From Dyadobacter sp. CY312 (lineage in GTDB: Bacteria > Bacteroidota > Bacteroidia > Cytophagales > Spirosomataceae), in contig NZ_JAJUXG010000032.1 of NCBI RefSeq assembly GCF_021390535.1, positions 1 through 41,103 on the forward strand: 41,103 bases of DNA, read 5' to 3'. The notes under the pieces are model-generated. The model saw nothing but the letters and a program-made list of their open reading frames with translations. It did not search any database and was not told where the DNA came from. Positions 17,956 through 26,129 of this stretch are shown here, in pieces (within the stretch, counting starts at the first letter, position 1; each line of letters starts with the position of its first letter). The position numbers and the translations under genes were made by a program.

Positions 17956-17982
17956 GCCATTGACGGTTCCAGCGTCAATGGC
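17956..17982 (+). terminator. Strong stem-loop between fecR and susC
   Basis: Perfect 10-bp stem GCCATTGACG / CGTCAATGGC (17956-17965 and 17973-17982) with a 7-base loop, followed on the plus strand by TTTCTTTTTT. As a plus-strand intrinsic terminator it is textbook, but no plus-strand gene leads into it. On the transcribed minus strand it still forms a hairpin in the fecR-susC gap but lacks the T-run. It could block antisense transcription into fecR/sigma, or mark the end of the regulator transcript. Confidence 0.6.
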
Positions 17983-18048
17983 TTTCTTTTTTAATGAATC
18001 TGATGTTACATAGGCTCTTGATTTTTCTTATTTCATATAAAATACTGA

Positions 18049-19095
18049 TCACTTCCCACAGCCGTCGCCGCGGATCACAATTTGGGTTTCTTCCAAATGA
18101 TAGGATGCCCCAATGCTGAGACAAATCATTTGAAGTTTGGTAAACAAAGGTTGGTCATTCAAAACAGCAGTTACTGGGCAATCGCCCAAAACCGCTTTGT
18201 CATACACAATGTCGACCCGATAGGCCAGACTCAACTGCTCAAAGACGCTCGATACAGGCGCGTCCCCAAATGCCATTCTCTGGATTTTAGCAACCGGTGT
18301 GAGTATTTCAGGCTTTGCTACAAGTGTTTTTGTAAGGCTTCCATCCTTTACATTCGCCACTGCACGCTGATTGGGTTCCAGCAAAAGTTGCTTTCCCGAG
18401 CTATTCGATTCCACCCGCACCTTGCCCGACTTCACGCCCACTTCCGTAAAGCTTTCTGTTTTCCGCTCCCGGACGGAAAAACTGGTTCCCAGCACCCGAA
18501 TTTTCACCATGTCCGTATAAATCGTAAATGGGTGCAGCGAATCTTTTTTGACGTCAAAAAAAGCTTCACCTCGTAACCTCACATTACGCATACCACCTTT
18601 GAACCCCTCCGGATAGTACAGAATGCTACCCTCAGCGAGCATTACCGCAGTGCCGTCAGGCAATTTTACGGGCAGGTCATTCGTGGTATGGTTCGATGCA
18701 CGTATCCATTCCCCGCGACTGCGGGAAGCCAATGTTTCACTGTTTTTTTTGTCCCGCATCAGTATCCATGCAGCACCCAGTGCTACAAGCATGGTAATCA
18801 TGGAAGCCGCAGCGATAAACCATCTGTTTACATAAAACTTCTTTTCCGGTTCGGCTTTCTGCTTCCATTTCCCGGAAGCAATCGCACCCAGATCCTGCCA
18901 GACCATTACTTGCGCCTCGCTAACCATTCTCAGCATTTCGTCATCGGTCACCCTATCGGCCGCCTCCAGGTCCTGATCCAGCAATTTTTCAATCTCGTCA
19001 AGATCATCAGCGTCAAAATATGCTGCTATTACAGCCAGCTCGTCAGTGGAACAGCGCCGTTCTTTGAGCTTTTGAAGGAGTTCGCGGTTGATCAT
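18049..19095 (-). CDS. FecR-family anti-sigma factor
   Basis: Inner-membrane regulator that holds the cognate ECF sigma factor until the outer-membrane SusC signals substrate. 348 aa: a cytoplasmic N-terminal part (1-85), one transmembrane segment (FIAAASMITMLVALGAAWIL, about 93-112), a periplasmic FecR domain (about 130-235, with RLRGEAFFDVKKDS and VLGTSFSVRER), and a C-terminal DUF4974/STN-like domain (about 268-340, with FGDAPVSSVFEQLSLAYRVDIVYD). This is the Bacteroidota version of FecR. It lies between the sigma factor gene (70 bases upstream) and susC on the same strand, matching the standard sigma-fecR-susC-susD order. Confidence 0.93.
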   Translation of the reverse strand: MINRELLQKLKERRCSTDELAVIAAYFDADDLDEIEKLLDQDLEAADRVTDDEMLRMVSEAQVMVWQDLGAIASGKWKQKAEPEKKFYVNRWFIAAASMITMLVALGAAWILMRDKKNSETLASRSRGEWIRASNHTTNDLPVKLPDGTAVMLAEGSILYYPEGFKGGMRNVRLRGEAFFDVKKDSLHPFTIYTDMVKIRVLGTSFSVRERKTESFTEVGVKSGKVRVESNSSGKQLLLEPNQRAVANVKDGSLTKTLVAKPEILTPVAKIQRMAFGDAPVSSVFEQLSLAYRVDIVYDKAVLGDCPVTAVLNDQPLFTKLQMICLSIGASYHLEETQIVIRGDGCGK

Positions 19096-19165
19096 TGTGA
19101 TAGTTTATATATAGTTATACAATAAACAAGGCGGGCACCTTGCCTCTGGTATCATTACCAAATTG

Positions 19166-19702
19166 TTAAGAAAAAAAACAGAGCAACAGGAAGAGCAATT
19201 TGCTGCGCATCAGTTTCAGCGCTTTTACCATCTGGCTTTCCACAGTGCTGCGGGAAACGGAGAGATCTTCGGCGATTTGTTCGTAAGAGAGTCCGTCGAT
19301 ACGGCTTTTTTCAAAAATCTCACGTCTTTTCGGAGGCAAAAGATCTAACGTCGCCCTGAACCGCTGCGCCAGTTCTTCTTCAAGCAATGTGTTGTCGCAA
19401 CTGCCAGCGTAAGAAGCCTCCGATCTTTCCACCCGCCAGCCTTTATAAGCCTTTTCACGCACCACTTCTTTTTTGTAACGGTTAATGACCAGCTGCCTGG
19501 CAATGGTGAGCAATTGCGCCACCGGCGGTATGTCCTTGGAAAAAGAACCGGGATTGAGCCAGATTTTCAGAAAAACCTCCTGCGCAAGGTCCTGGGCTTC
19601 TTCCTGGTCCTCCGTGTGTTTGTAGATAAAAATGAAAATTCTTTTGAAATATTTGTCGTACAGCATTTTAAATGCCTCTCTCTGGTGATCATGTGTTACC
19701 AT
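19166..19702 (-). CDS. ECF RNA polymerase sigma factor (FecI-like)
   Basis: Sigma-70 family ECF factor expected to direct polymerase to the susCD promoter once released by FecR. The frame is open to 19813, but the start is placed at ATG 19702 (MVTHDHQREAFKMLYDKYF), where sigma-2 homology begins; the preceding 37 codons look like leader. Region 2 is LYDKYFKRIFIFIYKHTEDQEEAQDLAQEVFLKIW. Region 4 is LDLLPPKRREIFEKSRIDGLSYEQIAEDLSVSRSTVESQM, a clear helix-turn-helix. About 178 aa, normal for the family. The C-terminus ends in an unusual hydrophobic run (LLFLLLCFFS), which might aid membrane or anti-sigma contact. Confidence 0.92.
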   Translation of the reverse strand: MVTHDHQREAFKMLYDKYFKRIFIFIYKHTEDQEEAQDLAQEVFLKIWLNPGSFSKDIPPVAQLLTIARQLVINRYKKEVVREKAYKGWRVERSEASYAGSCDNTLLEEELAQRFRATLDLLPPKRREIFEKSRIDGLSYEQIAEDLSVSRSTVESQMVKALKLMRSKLLFLLLCFFS

Positions 19703-19960
19703 ACGGTTTGAAGTACAAATATTTCCAGTGACATTCCAAACGCCTTCGCCTTTGTGCTTTCCAGCGCTCCGCATGTATCGCGCAGCGTCTTTTTGCAGCA
19801 AATTTAAAAACATTCATGCCACATTGTTTAGGCGTAACAATTTGATAACAAAAAAGGCATCCCGAAAAACGCACACAAATGACCGGTCACGTTAACCGGC
19901 AATTTGTGGTTAGGATGTACTCGTATTTCTTGACTTTAATAAAAAATTCTTTCACCAAAA

Positions 19961-20516
19961 TGTCAACGATGACGCCTCAGTCAAAATCAGTGATGACCGT
20001 GCATTCAGTGCTCGTCAGCAACAACTCCACCGAGATTTTAAATGTGTATGAGCTAAATGTTGCGGATACAACCTACAAGCACTGACATCTTCCAAAAAAG
20101 AGTACTTTTTCGCAGTCGGCCATGTTCCTGAAAGCAATCATTACTTTTATTGGGCCGATCAGGGCGATGATGAAAATGCGCATCTCTATTTTAAGAAGCG
20201 CCACCGATTCCGTCACCGAAGATCTTACAACCTGTTTCTGCGTCCTTTCGCCAGCAGGATACACATCCATCGCCGCTTTTCGGTCAACACCCATTTCATC
20301 GAAAATATTTTTCCCAGCGAACTCCCCCTTCAAACCGTAAAACTGCCCATCGGCAGATCCTACCGCTACACGCTTTTACGGGCTCTTGGCATCAAGGCTG
20401 ACGCCTATGGTTTCCCAAACTTCCGCTCATTCATCCCACCACAGCCTCGTTCGTCCCTTTTTTTTGCCCTTACGCTCATGGCGAGCCACTTTTGGCGGTG
20501 TTATGGGCTTGCTTGA
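19961..20516 (+). pseudogene. Probable frameshifted hypothetical gene
   Basis: A first frame from ATG 19961 (MSTMTPQSKSVMTVHSVLVS) stops at 20083-20085 after VADTTYKH. The -1 frame then stays open for about 145 codons to a TGA at 20514-20516 with protein-like sequence (LTSSKKEYFFAVGHVPESN, NYHYFYW-type aromatic segment, later PIGRSYRYTLLRALGIKADA). The second frame has no start codon of its own near its beginning. Joined at about 20079 they would encode about 184 residues. No domain recognised; it is basic and His/Arg-rich in the middle. A minus-strand frame (20073-20333) overlaps and cannot be fully excluded as the real gene. Confidence 0.35.
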
Positions 20517-20700
20517 TCTGGACAAAATAATCATCAACCGGAAGGTCTTCGGAATTAGCTGCACGATATGCGGCGGGAACCTGGTTGTATCTGAAAAAAT
20601 GTGCCTGCTAGGCCGGATTGCAAAAATTGTTTCATTGGGACGCCTCAAACCCGAATGCTATGAATGTGAGACCTGTAAAAAGCGGTACACGCTTTTCTGA
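20503..20700 (+). CDS. Zinc-ribbon mini-protein
   Basis: 65-aa product if translation starts at ATG 20503 (MGLLDLDKIIINRKVFGISC). Two CxxC pairs, Cys20-x-x-Cys23 and Cys55-x-x-Cys58, with GG after the first pair, form a likely zinc ribbon; Cys34 and Cys52 are additional. The frame is open further upstream, but that part overlaps the preceding frame and looks non-coding. The start overlaps the end of the upstream ORF by 14 bases, suggesting translational coupling in the intact ancestor. Function unknown; such proteins often bind nucleic acid or act as partners. The peroxiredoxin gene follows 50 bases later. Confidence 0.55.
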   Translation: MGLLDLDKIIINRKVFGISCTICGGNLVVSEKMCLLGRIAKIVSLGRLKPECYECETCKKRYTLF

Positions 20701-20750
20701 CAGTCAGCAACGCCTATTTACCCCCATAAACCAACTAACCGTCAACGATT

Positions 20751-21413
20751 ATGAGTTTAAGATTAAACGACATCGCGCCAGATTTCCAGGCCGACACGAC
20801 CCAGGGAACAATTCGGTTCCACGAATGGATCGGCAATGGCTGGGCTATCCTTTTTTCCCATCCCAAAGATTTTACACCCGTTTGCACAACCGAATTGGGC
20901 TACATGGCCAGGCTTGCCCCTGAATTCGCGCAACGAAACTGTAAAGTGATCGGCCTGAGCATCGACCCTGTTGAAAGCCATTTGAAATGGGAAACCGACA
21001 TCGAGGAAACACAAGGGTATGCTGTGAATTACCCGATGATCGGTGATCCGGAACTGGCGATTGCCAAGTTGTATGATATGCTTCCCGCCGGTGAACCAGG
21101 CAGTTCAGAGGGAAGAACTGCCGCTACAAATCAGACGGTACGTTCGGTATTCATAATTGGCCCCGACAAGAAAATCAAACTGAACCTGACTTATCCTATG
21201 ACCACCGGGCGGAATTTTCACGAAATACTCCGTGTGCTGGATTCCATGCAACTCACTGCCCTGCACAGGGTTGCGACACCCGTAAACTGGCAGGACGGCG
21301 AAGAGGTCATCATCGTTCCCGCCGTATCCGACGCGGAGGCGAAGGAGATATATCCACAAGGCTGGAAAACGGTTAAACCCTACCTGCGCTATGTTCCGCA
21401 GCCAGGCAAATAA
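20751..21413 (+). CDS. 1-Cys peroxiredoxin (Prx6 type)
   Basis: Thiol peroxidase that reduces hydrogen peroxide and organic hydroperoxides in the cytoplasm. 220 aa, a normal Prx6 length. The N-terminal thioredoxin-fold part carries the peroxidatic site PVCTTE with Cys45, preceded by SHPKDFTP. Further family features are GLSIDPVESHLKW (about 77-89), FPMIGDPE-like NYPMIGDPELAIAKLYDML, and the C-terminal dimerisation part ending TVKPYLRYVPQPGK, with TPVNWQDGEEVIIVP. No resolving cysteine is evident, consistent with the 1-Cys group. The next gene starts 3 bases after this stop, so the adhesin could be read from the same mRNA, although the functions are unrelated. Confidence 0.95.
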   Translation: MSLRLNDIAPDFQADTTQGTIRFHEWIGNGWAILFSHPKDFTPVCTTELGYMARLAPEFAQRNCKVIGLSIDPVESHLKWETDIEETQGYAVNYPMIGDPELAIAKLYDMLPAGEPGSSEGRTAATNQTVRSVFIIGPDKKIKLNLTYPMTTGRNFHEILRVLDSMQLTALHRVATPVNWQDGEEVIIVPAVSDAEAKEIYPQGWKTVKPYLRYVPQPGK

Positions 21414-21416
21414 AGG

Positions 21417-24400
21417 ATGTCAATTCTCAGGAATTATCAGTCAAAACTCAACTACTCAATGAGAAGAAAGATACAACCACGGCCCGTTTTTTTGGAGACA
21501 TTTTTTCGAAGGATGTCCCTACTACTCGCCATATTGATGGCAGCAATCCCGGCCGCATGGGCACAAACCACCTGGAACGGCAGTGCCAGTACCAACTGGA
21601 ACGATACCGCGAACTGGTCAAACGGTGTACCGGATATTTCGACCGGAGCTATTATCCCGGATGTATCGACCAATGACCCTGTCATCGGAAATGGTCAGAG
21701 CATGCTTGCGAGCGCTGTTTACGTGGAAGCGGAGGGCTCACTTTCCATCAGCGCCGGAGGAACGCTTACGATCAACGGGGCTGCTACTTACACAGTACCC
21801 TTCGAATTTACCGTTGGTTTGAATAATAAGGGTACCATTCATAATAGCGGCCAGCTTATTTTGGGTTCCACCAGCGCCGTAGGGACTTACGCCATCATCA
21901 ATCAGGGCGTATTCAATAACCTGACCGGCGCACAGATCAGCATCGACAATACGTCCGATACCGGCCTTTACAATGCATCCGGTACATTTACCAATCACGC
22001 GGCCATCATCATCGGGGATAATACAAACATCGGCCTTCACGGGATCTGGAACGATGCCGTATTTAACAACAATACAGGCGGAAGTATCAGTATCGACCGT
22101 TGCTCAACCAAAGCGCTGGTGAACAATCTCGACGAAACAAAGTCAATACACGCGACCTTTACCAATGCCGCGACAATCACCATCGGGGCTGCTACGGGTT
22201 CAGGGACATATGGTATCTACAACATGGGTGAGTTTAATAACAATTCCGGCGGCAATATTCATGTGGATAATACCACGAAAACGGCCATTTACCATGATAA
22301 AAACATCTTCATCAACGCGGCAAATATTACCGTCGGTTCAATTGCCGCGACAGGGCAAAAGGGTCTGGATACGTGGGGCACGTTCACTAACACGGCCGGC
22401 GCAACCCTAAAAATTGACCGTGTTACCGACCTTGGGATCAATATTGGAGCCAATACCCTGACCAACAATGGAACCATGACACTCGGTGCCGTGGGCAAAC
22501 CGGGTACAACGGGTTTGCGTAATGCGAATGCCACGTTGGTAAACACAGGAACGATATCAATAGACCGGACCGGCAATCAGGCATTAGAATCGAGCGGCAC
22601 TGCCACCAATGACGGTACAATCACGATTGGTGGTTCGGAAGCGGTGGGACGATTCGGACTTATTGTGAGCGGTTCGTTTACCAATAACAATGGAGCTGTG
22701 ATCCGCATCGACCGTGTCGGCGGGCTCGCGTCGGCGCTTCCCACCGCGCTACGGCATCAGGGAGGCGCATTCAATAATTTGGGAGAGATCGTCATCGGTG
22801 AAGCAGTTTCCGGCGGAGATTATGGAATGAGGTTACAGGCAACCTTCACCAACAATACCGGCGGTTCGATCAGCATTGACCGGACAAACATGACAGCCAT
22901 CGATAATGCCTCTACTTTTATCAACGCCTCGAAAATCACGATCGGAGCGTTGGCTTCTGTTGGAAAGTACGGGATCGATCTGAAAGGCCAGTTCACCAAT
23001 AATCCCAGCGGAAATATCAGGATCGATCAATCGACTGAGTCGGCTATTTTTTCCAAATCCTCTTTTATCAACAACGCCGACATCACCATCGGGGCTTCGG
23101 CATCGGCAGGCAAGTACGGGATCGAGACCGGAGGATCGGGCAATTTCTCCAACGCCACAGGAGGAAGAATTTTCATTGATCGTTCCGAAAGCATTGCGAT
23201 CGCGCACCTTGGGGGCACTTTTGTCAACGAATCCGAGATTACGATAGGCGGAGTGGCAGACGCCGGTATCTATGGCATTTCAAACCAGATGGATTTTAAT
23301 AATAACGCCGGTGGCCATATCCGTATTGACCGCACGACCGACACAGGGATCTATCAGCTGAAAGGCATCTTCACAAACGCAGCCGACATTACAATCGGGG
23401 CGAACGCCAATGTAGGTGTTCATGGTATTTTCAACGAAACCATTTTTAATAACAATGCGGGAGGAAATATCAGGATTGACCGTACGTCGCTCGCCGGAGT
23501 ACGCCTTTTCAACGGCACATTCACCAACGAAGCCATTCTGACGATCGGGGCGGTAGCTAATACCGGGACTTACGGTATACTGAACGTTTCGTTTTTGGTA
23601 AACAAACCTGGTGGCGATATACGCATCGACCGCACCAGCGATACCGGCATTTATCAGTTCAAAGGCAAATTCACGAATGCGGCTTCCATTACCATTGGCG
23701 CAAACGCCAGTCCGGGGGTTCACGGGATCTTCAATGAAAGTGAGTTCGTCAACAACTCTGGCGGCGATATCCGTATTGACCGTACAACGCTGGCTGCCCT
23801 CCGCAATTTCAACGGAACATTCACCAATGCGGCAACGATCAACATCGGCGCCGTGGCCGGCGTCGGAACTTACGGAATCAGTAACCAGACTGCTTTTGCC
23901 AATAATGCGAGCGGCGATATCCGGGTCGACCATGCGGTGGAGGGGATTTTCCTGGATAACAACACATTTAACAATGCCGGAAAAGTAACGATTGGCGGCG
24001 TTACAGCAATTGCCAGCCTGCTTACACAGCAGGGAGCGGGTGTTTTCCTCAATAATCCTGACGGCGTTTTCAAAGGTACGGGCCAGATTATCGCAGCCTC
24101 GTTTACGAACGCAGGCGGCACGCTCTCGCCTGGTTATTCGCCGGGCGCTCTGACTTTCAGCGACAGCAAAGATTTCAGCAACAGCGTCATGGATATCGAG
24201 CTCAATGGCGTTGGTAGCACGGAGTACGACCGAATAAGTGTTGTTGGAACTGCAACGCTGGGTGGTACGCTGGCTCTAACGATCAACTACACTCCAACCT
24301 CCGGCGACGAAATGACGATAATCACCGCCACTTCGATAACCGGTACCTTTAGCTCGGTAACGGGGCTGCCCGTCGATTGGAACGTCGTTTACGAGTCCAA

Positions 24401-24941
24401 TGCGGTGAAACTGAAATATAACGACCCAATGCCTGTACGCTTGATTTCTTTCAATGCCAAAGCGGTCGGTTCTGTCATCAAACTCGACTGGCGTACGGCT
24501 TTCGAAACAGATAATGCGGGATTCTACATCGAACGCAGCCTGAATGGTTTTACCTGGAAAGACATCGGTTTTGTAGACGGCAATGCCACAACGGCTGCGG
24601 TCAAGTATTATACTTTTGGAGACGAGACACCCATGCCGGGCATCAACTACTATCGTTTACGGCAAATTGATTTTGACGGCAAAACCGAACATTCCCGCAT
24701 ACAGGCAGTAAGATTTACAGACCCTCAACAAACTATAACTGTGTGGATAGATGCTGCACGCTGGGCTCACATTCAGACCACTAGCACCGTCGAGCAGGTG
24801 ACTGTCTACGATCTCTCAGGCCGGGTCGTGATGGTTTCAAAAGAAGCGACCTTAAACCTCTCAGGAGTCCCCGGTGGCGTTAAGCTAATCCACGTCAAGA
24901 CGGATGGTCCAACGGTGGTCAGAAAGCTGATTTTATATTGA
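21417..24941 (+). CDS. Giant repeat adhesin secreted by T9SS
   Basis: 1174-aa secreted surface protein. The first ATG (21417) lies 3 bases after the peroxiredoxin stop. ATGs at residues 15 and 33 are alternatives, since the signal peptide core is SLLLAILMAAIPAAWA (ending near residue 49). After a G-W/N-rich stretch (TTWNGSASTNWND) the centre consists of about 14 units of 50 residues with the pattern FTN-x-A-x-ITIG-A-x-x-x-G-x-YGI-x-N-x-x-x-FNN-x-x-GG-x-IRIDRT, predicted to build a right-handed beta-helix. A C-terminal module (MPVRLISFNAKAVGSVIKLDW, then GINYYRLRQIDFDGK) leads to a T9SS sorting domain ending VVRKLILY. Exact function unknown; adhesion or matrix structure is inferred from the repeats. 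Confidence 0.85.
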   Translation: MSILRNYQSKLNYSMRRKIQPRPVFLETFFRRMSLLLAILMAAIPAAWAQTTWNGSASTNWNDTANWSNGVPDISTGAIIPDVSTNDPVIGNGQSMLASAVYVEAEGSLSISAGGTLTINGAATYTVPFEFTVGLNNKGTIHNSGQLILGSTSAVGTYAIINQGVFNNLTGAQISIDNTSDTGLYNASGTFTNHAAIIIGDNTNIGLHGIWNDAVFNNNTGGSISIDRCSTKALVNNLDETKSIHATFTNAATITIGAATGSGTYGIYNMGEFNNNSGGNIHVDNTTKTAIYHDKNIFINAANITVGSIAATGQKGLDTWGTFTNTAGATLKIDRVTDLGINIGANTLTNNGTMTLGAVGKPGTTGLRNANATLVNTGTISIDRTGNQALESSGTATNDGTITIGGSEAVGRFGLIVSGSFTNNNGAVIRIDRVGGLASALPTALRHQGGAFNNLGEIVIGEAVSGGDYGMRLQATFTNNTGGSISIDRTNMTAIDNASTFINASKITIGALASVGKYGIDLKGQFTNNPSGNIRIDQSTESAIFSKSSFINNADITIGASASAGKYGIETGGSGNFSNATGGRIFIDRSESIAIAHLGGTFVNESEITIGGVADAGIYGISNQMDFNNNAGGHIRIDRTTDTGIYQLKGIFTNAADITIGANANVGVHGIFNETIFNNNAGGNIRIDRTSLAGVRLFNGTFTNEAILTIGAVANTGTYGILNVSFLVNKPGGDIRIDRTSDTGIYQFKGKFTNAASITIGANASPGVHGIFNESEFVNNSGGDIRIDRTTLAALRNFNGTFTNAATINIGAVAGVGTYGISNQTAFANNASGDIRVDHAVEGIFLDNNTFNNAGKVTIGGVTAIASLLTQQGAGVFLNNPDGVFKGTGQIIAASFTNAGGTLSPGYSPGALTFSDSKDFSNSVMDIELNGVGSTEYDRISVVGTATLGGTLALTINYTPTSGDEMTIITATSITGTFSSVTGLPVDWNVVYESNAVKLKYNDPMPVRLISFNAKAVGSVIKLDWRTAFETDNAGFYIERSLNGFTWKDIGFVDGNATTAAVKYYTFGDETPMPGINYYRLRQIDFDGKTEHSRIQAVRFTDPQQTITVWIDAARWAHIQTTSTVEQVTVYDLSGRVVMVSKEATLNLSGVPGGVKLIHVKTDGPTVVRKLILY
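21930..23945 (+). repeat. About fourteen 150-bp coding repeats in the adhesin
   Basis: The ID motif of each repeat recurs at a nearly fixed interval. In the last part the period is exactly 150 bases: the codons of the I(D) motif lie at 23321, 23471, 23621, 23771 and 23921 in matching register. Alternate units are most alike (units starting at 23321 and 23621, and at 23471 and 23771), so a 300-bp double unit was duplicated recently. Earlier units vary by 3-6 bases. Confidence 0.8.
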
Positions 24942-25324
24942 CCCTAATTGACCAAAGTCGTCGGCTAGCGGCAGGAATCGTGGATTAGGCCAAATAGTCT
25001 ATGCTCAGTAAGTTGATTTAGTTTTCGCTAACCCGTTTCTATCAATCAGTGACAATTATAATCGCCATTATCAAGCCATTTTCAATTCAACTTTGATTGT
25101 GCAACCGATCAATAAAGAGGGCTGCTGAGACGCTTTACCAAAAATTTGGATAGAGCGTAATGAGCAGATAAGGAAGGCTATACTTGTAAATCGTCAGCGA
25201 AAAGTAGACATCTGCGACTAGAAATTAAGAGTGGTAGATAGCTGAGTGCCATTAAGGGAGAAAGAGCAATTCTGGATAAGTTTTTCAAAAATTGCTCCTG
25301 ATATTATCCGCAAAAGTTACTATT
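24942..25324. other. Intergenic, no gene recognised
   Basis: Between the adhesin stop and the T9SS remnant. No open frame with protein-like sequence and no clear hairpin terminator directly after the adhesin. Stop-rich in all frames on inspection. It may include the 3' flank of the disrupted minus-strand gene to its right. Confidence 0.35.
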
Positions 25325-25490
25325 TTACTCCGATTTGACCAGCTTCAGTACGGATGTGTCTCCTTCATTTGTGTAGATAATAACGATGCAAATTCCTGAG
25401 GGCAATAATAATGTTGATAAAGTTGCCCGCTTATCCGAGATGTTAAATTTTGAATTAACCAGCACACCGTTTTTTGCTATAGATCTTCAT
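25325..25490 (-). pseudogene. C-terminal remnant of a T9SS cargo gene
   Basis: Read on the minus strand, the bases here encode GVLVNSKFNISDKRATLST, then LLLPSGICIVIIYTNEGD, then TSVLKLVKSE and a stop (TAA at 25325-25327). This is the typical end of a type A sorting domain (polar beta strands, then LPSGxYIV, then a KLVK-type tail). Upstream the frame is broken near an AAAAAAC run, with EMKIYSKN in a neighbouring frame. It is then replaced by IS110 sequence at about 25490-25510. The rest of this secreted protein gene is missing, presumably removed or displaced by the insertion sequence. Confidence 0.6.
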
Positions 25491-25499
25491 CTCGGATCT

Positions 25500-26043
25500 G
25501 GGCAGCAGGAAAAAGAAATCAAGGAAGATATAGACCATATCATCAATCTGAATACTGAGCTTCAAAAAGAGGTAGAGATTATCAGTAGTATTCCAGGAGT
25601 AGCAGAATTAACGGTTGCGATTATTCTGGCAGAAACAAACGGTTTTGAATTGGTACGGAATAAAGAAGCAGGTCACAAGTTATGCCTGCTTTGATGTCAA
25701 AGAAAAGCAATTCTGGACTTCCCTAAAAGGCAAACCACAGATATCCAAAAAAGGGAACCGGAGTCTAAGCAAGGCCATGTATTTACCATCATTGAGCGCA
25801 GTAAAATGGGATGATAATCTTAAAGATATGTATGTGAGAATCGTCAGTAAACAGGGTATCAAGATGAAGGGCTTGATAGCCGTTCAGAGAAAATTATTGG
25901 AACTGGCGTACACGCTATTCAAGAATAAAGTAAACTATGATAAATCATGCGAAAGCAAAAAGTCAGAACAAAAAAATAGCATGTCAGCGGGCACAAACAT
26001 GCTATACTGGCTAGCTCTGGGCCCTTCAAGAACAAAGATATAA
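25500..26043 (+). pseudogene. IS110-family transposase, C-terminal part, frameshifted
   Basis: The first frame reads EKEIKEDIDHIINLNTELQK and ISSIPGVAELTVAIILAETNGFEL, the helix-hairpin-helix region of the IS110 transposase_20 domain. After a frameshift at about 25660-25668 it continues in the next frame as VTSYACFDVKEKQ, KGKPQISKKGNRSLSKAMYL and LIAVQRKLLELAYTLFKN. The N-terminal RuvC-like DEDD domain is missing, so the element is dead. The bases before about 25490 belong to a T9SS gene on the other strand, so the ATG at 25386 is not a transposase start. IS110 elements normally carry a guide (bridge) RNA in a flanking non-coding end; the retained fragment has no clear such region. Confidence 0.75.
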
Positions 26044-26075
26044 AGAATTGAAATTTTTATAGATTACCAACACAG

Positions 26076-26129
26076 AATCTATGGACTTTAAGTCCATAGA
26101 TTGAATAAAGAATGAAATTCTTTATTCAA
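26076..26129. repeat. Two adjacent perfect hairpins, probable IS200/IS605 end
   Basis: First hairpin: AATCTATGGACT (26076-26087), 3-base loop, AGTCCATAGATT (26091-26102). Second: TTGAATAAAGAAT (26101-26113), loop GAA, ATTCTTTATTCAA (26117-26129), overlapping the first by two bases. Both stems are perfect (12 and 13 bp). They lie at the 3' end of the tnpA remnant, where IS200/IS605 elements have the subterminal hairpin recognised by TnpA. The second also covers the tnpA stop and could act as a terminator. Confidence 0.6.

Noticed and set aside
20073..20333. Minus-strand gene of 86 codons
   Set aside because: It overlaps a longer plus-strand open stretch with better continuity into the next gene; not enough evidence for a separate gene, though not excluded.
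21930..23945. CRISPR-like or satellite repeat array
   Set aside because: The 150-bp period is the codon-level reflection of 50-residue protein repeats; there are no identical short repeats with unique spacers.
25386..25499. Start of the IS110 transposase at ATG 25386
   Set aside because: This part is antisense to a clear T9SS C-terminal sequence and does not resemble IS110 transposase.
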